Source: Neocallimastix lanati (nom. inval.) (taxonomy: Eukaryota; Neocallimastigomycota; Neocallimastigomycetes; Neocallimastigales; Neocallimastigaceae). Taken from it: DNA of 54,483 nucleotides. The position numbers and the translations under genes are program-made. The DNA lies in assembly GCA_016946835.1 (NCBI GenBank), contig JACVTC010000296.1, forward strand, positions 1 through 54,483, given 5' to 3'. Shown here piece by piece: positions 1 through 8,394 of the stretch; the stretch's first letter is position 1; every line of letters begins with the position of its first letter. The notes under the pieces are model-generated. The model was not told where the DNA came from, did no database searches, and worked only from the letters and a program-made list of their open reading frames with translations.

Positions 1-1
1 A

Positions 2-49
2 TCAATAATTATACCAAATAAAAATAATTCTGACTATATGATATATTAA
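2..49 (+). CDS. 3' end of a second copy of the 736-residue gene (partial)
   Basis: The first bases encode the last 15 residues and the TAA stop of the protein encoded in full at 51,123-53,333; the match runs to the stop codon. The rest of this copy lies to the left of the window. It shows that the unit continues beyond the left edge, as expected for a tandem array or a circle. Confidence 0.9.
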   Translation, partial: SIIIPNKNNSDYMIY

Positions 50-484
50 GTTTCGTTTTTGTTCAGAAACATACTCATTATTTATAGATTATTATTGTTT
101 AAATTTATATATTTATATATAATTTATATATATATTTTTTATTATTTATATATTTAAAAATTATGTTTTATATATTGATTTTTTATTATTTATATATTTA
201 AAAATTTATGGTGTATATATATATATATTTAGTTTATATTTTTTAAAACAAAAAAAAATATCTCATCAAATCAACTAATTTTATTGATTTCTTTAATCCA
301 TGTAATGAATTAAATTTATTTATTGTTTTCTTTATTTTAATTTTAACATAATAATTTAATTATATACAAAAAAAAATTTATTATATAGATGTAAAAATTT
401 TATTTACATTTATATTTCTTAAATAAAATGATAATAATATATTCGTTTTCATAAACCAAAATTAATAAAATTATTTAAAAATAA
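50..484. other. Intergenic region upstream of RPB1 C-terminal gene
   Basis: A very A+T-rich region of 435 bases with no open frame of note. It lies between the end of the 736-residue gene and the RPB1 C-terminal start and must contain that gene's promoter. The block ending TTTAAAAATAAATG directly before the start is nearly the same in both copies, but no specific promoter motif can be called. It has diverged several-fold more than the coding sequence that follows. Confidence 0.6.
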
Positions 485-1570
485 ATGACTAAAGAATATT
501 TTTCTGAATCAGACATTAATTATATTTGTAATGAAATATCTAATCCATTTTCTAATGAGATTATTCATTTTCAAGTATACATTAAAAATTTACTTCAAAA
601 AATTAGAAAATTTCTTGAACAAAAAAGGAAATCGCCAAATTTTAAACCCGATGAATTTGTTAAAATAGTTATAAATCATATTAATTCACATAAAGTGGCA
701 GCAAATACTCATGTTGGAATTCTAGCGGCTCAGTCAATTGGAGAACCGGTCACTCAATCAGCTTTGAGTTATTTTCATAAACTTGCAGGCGATGATACGA
801 TTAATGGTTTGAAAGAGTTATATAATATAACTCATAATAAAACAGAGTTAAGTGTAGTTGAATTTTATTTAAAACCAGACGATTATGATGAAGATTCAAA
901 AGAAAGAATTTTAAATAGTTTTAAATATATAAATTTAAAAGATATTGTATTAGATGTGGTTTATAACGGTTTTAATTTACGTTTTTATCTTTATTCCCAT
1001 AGTGTTTTTGCCCATAGACTTCATCCTCTCATCATACACCAAACTATCAAACAATATTTAAAAGTTTCTAAAAACATTCTTGGAAAGTGGGATTCTTCAT
1101 TTAATCTTGAGAATCTTTATATTGAATTTAAAAGCCCAGCTTCAAAAATATTAGACTGGTTAGATAGTAATGGTATAGAATATGTTGTTGAAGAAGATAT
1201 ATTATGTGTTTATAAAGTAAAAGAAAATTATCCTAATAACGTAATAAACTTGGAAAGTGATGATGACTGCAATGATAAATATGTTTTAAGTGATAACGAA
1301 CAGAATAAAAATGAATGGCAATATGAAGAAAATTTTCATACCCAAAATAAAAATGATGAAGAACGTCATATCGAAATTAAAAATGAATCAAATATTACTA
1401 ACGATAGCTTATTAGATTATTTTAAAATAAATAATTTAAAGTTTGAAGAAAAAGAAAATTACTATATACTTGATAGTAATTATGTTAAAATAAAAGATGA
1501 AAAAATTATCAAATTACTAAGTGATATTTCTTTAACAGGAACTAAAGGAGTAAAAACTGTCTACTTCTAA
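485..1570 (+). CDS. RPB1: DNA-directed RNA polymerase largest subunit, C-terminal part (A''-like)
   Basis: This 361-residue protein is the start of the C-terminal half of the largest RNA polymerase subunit. The trigger-loop region begins near residue 81 with AAQSIGEPVTQ and continues through LSYFHKLAG, keeping the Leu and Phe-His of the trigger helices. A jaw-like part follows, then an Asn/Glu-rich insertion at about residues 255-310. The start lies about 80 residues before the trigger loop, close to where archaeal RpoA'' begins. The N-terminal half is at 39,943-42,103. The frame ends at TAA 1568-1570, and RPB1 homology resumes two bases later in another frame at 1572. Assignment is firm. Whether the break is genuine, reinitiated or a sequencing indel is open. 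Confidence 0.93.
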   Translation: MTKEYFSESDINYICNEISNPFSNEIIHFQVYIKNLLQKIRKFLEQKRKSPNFKPDEFVKIVINHINSHKVAANTHVGILAAQSIGEPVTQSALSYFHKLAGDDTINGLKELYNITHNKTELSVVEFYLKPDDYDEDSKERILNSFKYINLKDIVLDVVYNGFNLRFYLYSHSVFAHRLHPLIIHQTIKQYLKVSKNILGKWDSSFNLENLYIEFKSPASKILDWLDSNGIEYVVEEDILCVYKVKENYPNNVINLESDDDCNDKYVLSDNEQNKNEWQYEENFHTQNKNDEERHIEIKNESNITNDSLLDYFKINNLKFEEKENYYILDSNYVKIKDEKIIKLLSDISLTGTKGVKTVYF

Positions 1571-1571
1571 A

Positions 1572-1988
1572 ATGCTTGGAGAAGAAGAATTTTACGTGGA
1601 AGTCGTCGGAAGAAATCTTGACCCTCTTTTCGAAAATCAATATATTGATCTTGATCGTTCTCGTTATACCGTTTATGGTACTTCAAAATATGTTGATCAT
1701 AACACTCGAAAACAAAATATTCTAGAGCAATTAAAACGAATTACTAATATCGATAAATCGTACTACAATAATCAACATATTGAATTACTTACTAACTTCA
1801 TGTGTCGGAATAATACCATCGTACCAATGTCACGTTTCGGAATGAAAAATGATGATTACTCATTTATTTCAAAATTGTCCTTTGAAGATCCTTATAGCGT
1901 TTTAGAAAATATTTTATACGGCGTTAAAGATAGTTTATCTTCCGTATCAGCAAAAATTATTACTGGAATATACAATGATAAAATTTAA
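1572..1988 (+). CDS. RPB1: RNA polymerase largest subunit, C-terminal cleft domain
   Basis: These 138 residues match the last conserved part of the largest subunit. An N-terminal stretch corresponds to the segment that follows the jaw. Then come YNNQHIELLTNFM and MSRFGMKNDD, followed by LSFEDPYSVLENILYG and DSLSSVSAKIITG, the canonical closing motifs of RPB1. There is no heptad-repeat tail. The first ATG lies one base after the stop of the preceding frame (TAAAATG), so either a single-base change split one gene or this is a stop-start reinitiation pair. The A5 run at 1552-1556 is one place where a one-base change could connect the frames. It converges on the DNA polymerase gene across 661 bases. 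Confidence 0.9.
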   Translation: MLGEEEFYVEVVGRNLDPLFENQYIDLDRSRYTVYGTSKYVDHNTRKQNILEQLKRITNIDKSYYNNQHIELLTNFMCRNNTIVPMSRFGMKNDDYSFISKLSFEDPYSVLENILYGVKDSLSSVSAKIITGIYNDKI

Positions 1989-2649
1989 ATAATTATTCCT
2001 TATAAAGGATATTATTATAATATTATTATTAACAAATGTTATTTTCAAAAAAATGAATAATTTATAATGTAAACATTTTTATATTAATATCTATATATTT
2101 AATTTTAAAGTTATATATATTTTATTTTTTTAAAAAATATATATACAAATATATGTACTACTTTACATATATTATTTAATATTATGATATATAAATTTTA
2201 GTTACATTATATATATAAAAATTCAAAATATATTTTTAAAAAAATATACTAAATTAAAACAAGAAATATTAATTAGAGTAGATTAAATACATTAATATAT
2301 ATTGTGTAAATTAAAGTAATAATAATAAACTATAATAAAAATTTAATAATAATAGGACTAATGAAATTACAAAAATATAATAGTGCTGACAATGACCTTT
2401 TTTTTTTTTTTAAAAACATTTTATGTAAAATATAAAATTTGTACTATATGAAAAAATAAAATTAAATAACAGTAATATAAATAAATTCATGAAAAGTAAA
2501 ACATTATACTTGTACTTTTTATTTTAATTTTTATTATACACTTTGCTTTTATCTTATTTTATACAATTAATTGTAATTATCATTAAAAGTTTTATAAAAA
2601 ATAACTCAGTATGAATAAAAATTTTATTCTTATATTTATATTAAAATTT
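1989..2649. other. Intergenic region between convergent RPB1-C and DNA polymerase genes
   Basis: A region of 661 bases that is almost entirely A and T. It contains a poly-T run (about 2399-2413) running directly into an A run. Both flanking genes end here, so 3'-end signals are expected, but nothing specific can be identified. No gene seen. Confidence 0.5.
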
Positions 2650-3339
2650 TTAAAGTAGTTCGCTGATCTCTTCACTGTAAGATTTTAATAAATTTATTAA
2701 ACCTTTTCTTACATAATGATTATAATAGTAATTATAATCTAACTTTGGTACAATAATATTTTTATCTTTAAGACTTTTTTCCTTTAAGTTATTATACAAA
2801 TCTAAAGACATAATTTTATCACCAAATAAATTCGAATCTTTACTAAAAGAAAAATTGGTGGTTTTTATAATAACATAGTTAATTTTTTCACCTACTTTAT
2901 AATCAAGATTATACCTTTTATGATTATTTATAAATAATAATACGTAATAGGATTTATTCTTATATTTTGGTCCAATGGATAAACGCATAATCAATTTTTC
3001 AAAAGGAACTTCACCAGCTAGTAATTCTTTTTTCATTTTAATGACTTTTTCTTTTATTAATTTTTTCGGATACTTATAAAGAATCATATATAAAAATATT
3101 TTGTAATAATCACGAATAAAAATACACGTATTCTTTTTAATCAGATCTATACCCTTTATGTATAAAGTCGGTTTATCCTTATCAGCTAAAATTCCAGAGT
3201 ATTTCTTTTTCGAAATAATAAGCATTCGGGAAAAGGTATTTTCATATTTTAGATGCATCCCTTCTGGTAGTAGATTTGTCACGATATTGGATACCTCTTT
3301 GCACTCTTTAACAAATTTATCAGTATCAAAATGATCCAA
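2650..3339 (-). CDS. DNA polymerase B, C-terminal thumb segment
   Basis: This is the continuation of the family-B DNA polymerase at 3279-6251 in another frame. Near the start it has the motif KKKYSGIL, equivalent to the KKRY motif that follows the catalytic YGDTDS block, then TLYIKGIDLIKK, the usual KG-x-x-x-x-R/K element, then a helical thumb region. The frame has no ATG before these motifs. It opens with TTG and is open upstream into the Asn-rich microsatellite, which supports one interrupted gene. A one-base shortfall in the repeat around 3462-3465 would account for the break. Protein 229 residues; ends 661 bases from RPB1-C. Confidence 0.88.
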   Translation of the reverse strand: MDHFDTDKFVKECKEVSNIVTNLLPEGMHLKYENTFSRMLIISKKKYSGILADKDKPTLYIKGIDLIKKNTCIFIRDYYKIFLYMILYKYPKKLIKEKVIKMKKELLAGEVPFEKLIMRLSIGPKYKNKSYYVLLFINNHKRYNLDYKVGEKINYVIIKTTNFSFSKDSNLFGDKIMSLDLYNNLKEKSLKDKNIIVPKLDYNYYYNHYVRKGLINLLKSYSEEISELL

Positions 3340-6251
3340 ATTATTATTTTGAACATTTTCATTATCATTAATAATGTTGTTGTTGTTATTGTTGCTATTG
3401 TTATTGTTGTTGTTGTTATTGTTGCTATTGTTATTGATGTTGTTGTTATTGTTGCTATTGTTATGTTGTTGTTGTTATTGTTGTTGTTGTTTTCGTTGTT
3501 ATTGATTTTATTGCTATTTTTATTTTGGCTATAATACATTTCAAAAAAACTTTTCTTCTCTTTTTTATATTCGATTAGGCAGGAATCCGTATCCCCATAG
3601 ATGACATGAAATTTTGTTTTTTCTTGAATAATATTTATGGCTTTATTTAAGTAATTTCTTCCCATTCCGGTGGTACATTCTGCGCCAGGTAAAAATCTTA
3701 AGAATTTCAATGAGCTAGATCCAAGACATCCATAAATTGAGTTTGCTTGAATTTTCAATGCATATTGCCGCTTGTCGTAAATAATATAATCCGCACCAGA
3801 GGATTCCTTCATTAAATTTTTATATCGTACACGTTCTGATAAAAGCACTTTCATCATCTGTGGTAGAATACCAATATGATTCTTAGTGTAATAATATACT
3901 TTATCACCAATATCAATTCGGTGATACGAATCTTTGGGATATTTATCAATCGTTGAACTATCTAATAATGTGGTGTAGCATATATTGTGAGTGATGATGA
4001 CACTAGGATATAAACTTGTAAAATCTAGCATAGTGCAATAATCATACACACCTGGTTTGGGTTCAATTACCGTTGCTCCTTTATACCCTTGAATATTGGA
4101 TTGATCTAAATCAATACATATATTATTGTCGTAAGAATATTTGTAAAGCAAATTGGAAAATTTTTTACTCTGCCCCGTTTTATAGACTTCGTCAATACGG
4201 ATTCTTGATATTTTTGCTACTTCTAAAAGTTGAATCCACTGATGAGAAACATTAAATATATTCAATGTCAATATCGAATCCATAACACAGTATTTTGCCA
4301 CTTTATGTAACGATTCTTCCGTATTCTCATAGATTAAATAAAACATTTCTTTATAGGGCAAATCTATTTTATGTTTATTTAATAATTGCTCCGAAACATA
4401 ATTTAAATTTGAGGATGGCAAATTTAAGGATTTAGCATACTTATATATATCAACGGCTATACGACCCGGAATATATAATTCCACTTCATCGCCCATTAAA
4501 TTATTGAATTGGGAAGGTTTATTTAAAATTCGACTAGCAGAGAATGGTGTCTCTTTCGTATCAATGCTCAAATACATGCCTGCTCTTTGTGCTAAATACT
4601 TATAATCAAATCCAAAAGTGTTAAATCCAATAATAATATCGGGATCAAATTTTCTTATTTGCTTAAAAAATTCACACAAAAGTTCATATTCCGTAGATAC
4701 ATAGATCATTTCATATTCAAATTGTTCATCATTATTTTTACTTTCATCGAAATCTTTATTATTTTTATTCTTTTTATTATCTTCTATTCGTTTTATGAAA
4801 TCTTCTATTTTCTCAAAGTTTTCATATTGATTTTTAACTTTCTTGTTCATAGGAAGATCCGTGTCTTTCTCATTTTTATTTAAAATATTTTTAAACTTAT
4901 CAATTCTACTATGACCATCATCACTATAATTTGCATTTAAAATATTACTTAACCTATTAAATCGATTAACAATCCCTTCATCATAACTTCTTTTCTTTAT
5001 TAAAATATTTTTGAATTTGTTAAATCTTTCATTTACCTCTGAATTATATGTATTATTAGATTGATTAGGATTACAAATATTTTTATTGGTTTGAATAATT
5101 AAATTCTTATTTCTAAAATTTAAAGTTTCATCACTACTCTTTAACTTGCGAATTATTCTATCCAATTTTTCGTGATTTTCTTTAAATTTTTTAGCAACTT
5201 TTTCTAAATCATGATTTCTAATATTATTTTCAATAATCTCTGGAACATCGTTTTCAACATTATTTTTATCCTTATTTTCAGCATTATCTTCAACATTATC
5301 CTCTACAAGCTTTTCTTCATTATTTTTAACATTGCTTTCAGCATTACTTTCAACATTACATTCAACTTTACTTTCTATATTATTTTCAACATCAATTTCA
5401 ACATTATCTTCAGTGTTCTCTTCAACCTTATCTTTTACGCTATCTTCAACCTTATTAGCTATATTATTTTTGTTTTCTTTGTTAAATTTTTGGGCTTCAT
5501 ATTTTTTCATATCAATTTTAAAGATACTTTGCTCGATACATGCAGCTTTAAATGATTGAAGATCCAAAAAAGGAAAAAAATTTGCATCAATTTCTTCAAA
5601 TTCATTTTTATTGATGACATTAATATCATCATCAAATTTAACGCATATGGCAATACATTTTTTTTCGTTTTCATGATTAAATACAAGGCTAATAGTTGAT
5701 ATATAATCTTCAAATATATATCGATTAGGAAATGATTCGAAATCATGAGACATACATTCAATATCAAAAGATAAAATAGAAGGAGATGGATAGCTATTAA
5801 TTTCAACAGATTTTATATTTTTATATTGAACGATATACTCTTCATCAAAGGTAGTATACTTCTCTTTGGAATTTAACTCCCAGTGCTCCATTTCTATCCA
5901 TCCTATTGTATTTAAATTACATTCAGCCAGAAACGCTGAAATTATATCCACATTTAATATTGACGAATAATAAGAAGAATATTCGGAATAATTAGGGAAC
6001 ATGACTTTAAAGATAATTTTATTACCTTCTAAATAATGTCTTAAAAGTTTTCTTGAAAGTACTTCTTTATTGTTTCTTGAATTGCCATTGAATTTGAAGT
6101 CACGATATTGTGAAAATTTGTATAAAGGATAATTATCTATAATAATTGATACTTTGTCATTTCTAATATTACTATATCCAAATCCTATAATAACTGGGGA
6201 ATTGTTTTTTATTAGCAATTCCCAATTATAAATGAATATTATTTTATTCAT
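3279..6251 (-). CDS. Family-B DNA polymerase (exonuclease and palm), NCLDV/Pol-delta type
   Basis: This replicative polymerase has intact proofreading and polymerase motifs. Exo I is FDIE at D163/E165, Exo II is GFNTFGFDYKYL with D549, and Exo III is YCVMD with D658. Motif A is DFTSLYPSVI with D743, followed by NICYTTL. Motif B is KIQANSIYG near residue 837, and motif C is YGDTDS with D887 and D889. These are features of RNA-primed Pol-delta and NCLDV enzymes, unlike the protein-primed polymerases of yeast linear plasmids. A low-complexity insertion (about residues 230-500, with repeated 'VEDNVEN'-like units) separates Exo I from Exo II. The last 60 or so residues are out of frame: after the Asn run at about 3465 the natural continuation is the thumb at 2650-3339. 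Confidence 0.95.
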   Translation of the reverse strand: MNKIIFIYNWELLIKNNSPVIIGFGYSNIRNDKVSIIIDNYPLYKFSQYRDFKFNGNSRNNKEVLSRKLLRHYLEGNKIIFKVMFPNYSEYSSYYSSILNVDIISAFLAECNLNTIGWIEMEHWELNSKEKYTTFDEEYIVQYKNIKSVEINSYPSPSILSFDIECMSHDFESFPNRYIFEDYISTISLVFNHENEKKCIAICVKFDDDINVINKNEFEEIDANFFPFLDLQSFKAACIEQSIFKIDMKKYEAQKFNKENKNNIANKVEDSVKDKVEENTEDNVEIDVENNIESKVECNVESNAESNVKNNEEKLVEDNVEDNAENKDKNNVENDVPEIIENNIRNHDLEKVAKKFKENHEKLDRIIRKLKSSDETLNFRNKNLIIQTNKNICNPNQSNNTYNSEVNERFNKFKNILIKKRSYDEGIVNRFNRLSNILNANYSDDGHSRIDKFKNILNKNEKDTDLPMNKKVKNQYENFEKIEDFIKRIEDNKKNKNNKDFDESKNNDEQFEYEMIYVSTEYELLCEFFKQIRKFDPDIIIGFNTFGFDYKYLAQRAGMYLSIDTKETPFSASRILNKPSQFNNLMGDEVELYIPGRIAVDIYKYAKSLNLPSSNLNYVSEQLLNKHKIDLPYKEMFYLIYENTEESLHKVAKYCVMDSILTLNIFNVSHQWIQLLEVAKISRIRIDEVYKTGQSKKFSNLLYKYSYDNNICIDLDQSNIQGYKGATVIEPKPGVYDYCTMLDFTSLYPSVIITHNICYTTLLDSSTIDKYPKDSYHRIDIGDKVYYYTKNHIGILPQMMKVLLSERVRYKNLMKESSGADYIIYDKRQYALKIQANSIYGCLGSSSLKFLRFLPGAECTTGMGRNYLNKAINIIQEKTKFHVIYGDTDSCLIEYKKEKKSFFEMYYSQNKNSNKINNNENNNNNNNNNITIATITTTSITIATITTTTITIATITTTTLLMIMKMFKIIIWIILILINLLKSAKRYPIS
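3367..3500. repeat. AAC/AAT trinucleotide microsatellite within the DNA polymerase gene
   Basis: On the minus strand this is a run of AAC, AAT and AGC triplets encoding mainly Asn in the intended frame. It lies between palm and thumb, just after the catalytic YGDTDS block. Triplet phase is lost once, around 3462-3465, where one base is missing from the pattern, and downstream the frame reads Thr/Ile instead of Asn. Slippage or a read error in this repeat is the simplest cause of the polymerase frame break. Confidence 0.85.
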
Positions 6252-6421
6252 TTGTTTTTTATTTTAAAAATATTAAAAAATTATACATATATATGTTAGA
6301 GTTAAATATTTTCTTATATTAACTACTAATACCAATCTATATAGATAATATAGATTTGCAATTTTTTTTGAATTTTAAATATTCTTTGAAAAAGCAGAGA
6401 TAATTATTATCTCTTTATTTT

Positions 6422-6877
6422 TTATCGTTCTGTATCAAAATCAATAATGAAATTATCGTATACAATTATATTATAAGTAATGTTATAGCGTTGTATATCC
6501 ATATAATAATCTTCATAATTATTATTATATTCTTTAATAAAATCTTTTAATAAATTTTTAACTATTTCTACCTGTTTTTCATTTGATACAAAGTTTTCTG
6601 AAAAATTTTGGAAATAATATTTTCTAATTATGAAGATCATATATAACATAGGTATATTTAATTTGGTAAATCTTTTTTCGATTATCTCATTAAACTTCCT
6701 ATTGAATATATGAAGATTTAAAAATTCAATAAAATCGGATATAAATACAGTATTACTAAACGTTCCTGTAACACTATTACTTAAATTATGTTTTATTTTT
6801 TGAATTAATGTTTGCTGAGAATTATAACTCTTTCCTTTCACTTGGTTTATTATATTCTTATTTTTATCTTTAAACAT
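6422..6877 (-). CDS. Hypothetical protein, 151 residues
   Basis: I do not recognise this protein. It starts with MFKDKNKN and is mostly helical in appearance, rich in Ile, Asn, Phe and Lys, with no cysteine pairs, signal peptide or membrane segment. It lies 170 bases upstream of the DNA polymerase start on the same strand and is divergent from the gene at 7471. A small polymerase-associated protein is possible from position alone. The clean start and stop, core-like codon use and conserved spacing to neighbours favour a real gene. Confidence 0.6.
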   Translation of the reverse strand: MFKDKNKNIINQVKGKSYNSQQTLIQKIKHNLSNSVTGTFSNTVFISDFIEFLNLHIFNRKFNEIIEKRFTKLNIPMLYMIFIIRKYYFQNFSENFVSNEKQVEIVKNLLKDFIKEYNNNYEDYYMDIQRYNITYNIIVYDNFIIDFDTER

Positions 6878-7470
6878 TACTGATTATGAAAATTTTTAAA
6901 ATATAAAAAAATTTTTTATATAGAATTTCTTCTCTTATAGATATATATATTCAAATAGGTTTTGTTTTTATCGTTATATCGCTATATAATTTTTGATATT
7001 ATATAAAATTCTCTTTTATCATTTTAAATATCTTAATATTTCAAACATTATAGATTACTAAACAATATTATATCATATAATAAATTATAGTTTAGTATAT
7101 TATAATAAAGATTTAATTTACCATATTACAAAATCCGAATAAAAAAATAAAAATTTTAAATTTATATTTAATATTCATTTCAAATATCCTTGATTATAAT
7201 AAAATACAATAATTTACTTAAAACAGGATAGTAAATAAATAAATTTTATTTATATACATTTTTTATTAGAAAACACTAATTTTATTTTTCAAAAAAAAGA
7301 AATAAAAATGGTTATAACAACATTAGTAAATTTTAATGAAACAATTGATTTTTATTAATTGATATAAAGACAAAATAAATTTAATAAAACAATTGATTTA
7401 TTATTTATTAAAATATAAAGTCAAACTATATTTTTTTTTATTAAAGGATAAAAAAAAAATAAAAATAAAA
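6878..7470. promoter_or_regulatory. Divergent intergenic region, probable bidirectional promoter area
   Basis: A region of 593 bases separates the minus-strand gene at 6422-6877 from the plus-strand gene at 7471, so both promoters should lie here. An imperfect direct repeat is visible near 7338-7375 and 7387-7425; both copies contain AAACAATTGATTT and end in a TATAAAG(A/T)CAAA-like block. No specific promoter motif can be named. Confidence 0.4.
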
Positions 7471-8061
7471 ATGTCTGAGGTGGTTAAAAATTTATCTCAA
7501 AAAAGATATGATGAATTACGCCGAAATGTTATTATTGATGCTATTGACATTGTATTCAATACTATTTCAAATCAAGTTAAAATAGATAATAAGGATAAAT
7601 CTTTTACAGTTAGAAAACTAACAAATAGTATCGAATTAATTTATGATTTAAGTAGTCAAGAAAATAACGATAAAATTCCTTCGGAAATCATTAAATCAAT
7701 AAAACCACGAATAAGTCATAAATTAAACAATACATTTTGTTATAAATTACCGTCTAAAAACGAAAATACAAACCTCGGAAAGGAAAGTAAAAATTCTTCT
7801 ATTGTATTTTCACCATTTATTCAAAATGCTATTGAAGTTTCCCAAAATGATATAAAAATGGATGTACAATTACCAAAATCTCTTGAACATTATCATTTCT
7901 TTGTTTTTCCTTTAAATATGGATGGAAAAGAGTATATTATCACTTATGCAGAAGAAAATAAATATAGTAAACGTGAAATCATTGAAATATTACATAATAA
8001 TGTATCAGTAGATAAAAATATCCTTTCTAAAGAATTAAAAGAAAAATATTATTTTAATTAA
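7471..8061 (+). CDS. Hypothetical protein, 196 residues
   Basis: The open frame extends back to 7393, but the first 26 codons give only a Lys/Leu/Phe-rich low-complexity stretch. The ATG at 7471 (MSEVVKNLSQ), preceded by AAAAATAAAA, looks like the real start. The protein has no cysteines and no recognisable motif. A helical N-terminal half is followed by a part with PLNMDGKEYIITYAEENKYS, which could be a beta-rich domain. It lies between the polymerase cluster and the D5 helicase, both replication genes, so a replication-accessory role is possible, but nothing in the sequence shows it. Confidence 0.6.
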   Translation: MSEVVKNLSQKRYDELRRNVIIDAIDIVFNTISNQVKIDNKDKSFTVRKLTNSIELIYDLSSQENNDKIPSEIIKSIKPRISHKLNNTFCYKLPSKNENTNLGKESKNSSIVFSPFIQNAIEVSQNDIKMDVQLPKSLEHYHFFVFPLNMDGKEYIITYAEENKYSKREIIEILHNNVSVDKNILSKELKEKYYFN

Positions 8062-8394
8062 TATGTAAATAAATATCTAGATATTGGGATAAATATCTAA
8101 GTAAATATTTTTTTTAAAATTTTTTTTGAAAATTTTAAATCACAAAAATTTTTAAAGATTTTTTAAAAAAATATTTTATATTAATATATAATTATTATTG
8201 GATAATTGATTGATTATTTCTCTTTTAATAAGTCATTATTTTATAATTAAGAAATTAAAAATTTTTTTTTTAAAAATAATTATACACACATAGAAAATAT
8301 TAATATTAACAATTAAAATGATTTAATTTCTTTTAAAATGAAAAAATAATTAATATATAAATCTACAAATTTTTTAAATAGTTAAGTAAAAAAT
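8062..8394. other. Intergenic region, no gene seen
   Basis: A region of 333 bases, nearly all A and T, with T-run/A-run palindromes such as TTTTTTTTAAAATTTTTTTT-like tracts near 8107-8170. It should include the end of the previous gene and the promoter of the D5 helicase. No open frame of note. Confidence 0.5.

Larger units (their letters stand above)
1..1195. repeat. Left copy of long direct repeat spanning the window
   Basis: This stretch recurs at 53,285-54,483 in the same orientation, an offset of 53,284-53,288 bases. It holds the last codons of the 736-residue gene, a 435-base intergenic region and the first 237 codons of the RPB1 C-terminal gene. By eye the coding part differs at 4 of 711 bases, two of them synonymous. 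The intergenic part has about 14 substitutions plus length changes in A and TA runs. The copies are therefore two distinct sequences and not one stretch read twice. Confidence 0.95.

Noticed and set aside
3331-3534. Open frames of pure Ile/Val/Leu on the plus strand over the polymerase microsatellite, and similar frames at 5,211-5,559
   Set aside because: They are antisense readings of Asn/Glu-rich repeats inside the DNA polymerase gene; composition is low-complexity and no motif is present.
2650-6251. Protein-primed DNA polymerase as in yeast linear plasmids
   Set aside because: The DFTSLYPSVI, NICYTTL and YGDTDS context is Pol-delta/NCLDV type; no terminal-protein domain or TPR insertions can be seen.
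7393-7470. Upstream ATG extension of the 196-residue gene
   Set aside because: The 26 extra residues are Lys/Leu/Tyr low-complexity encoded by typical intergenic sequence; the ATG at 7471 has a better context.
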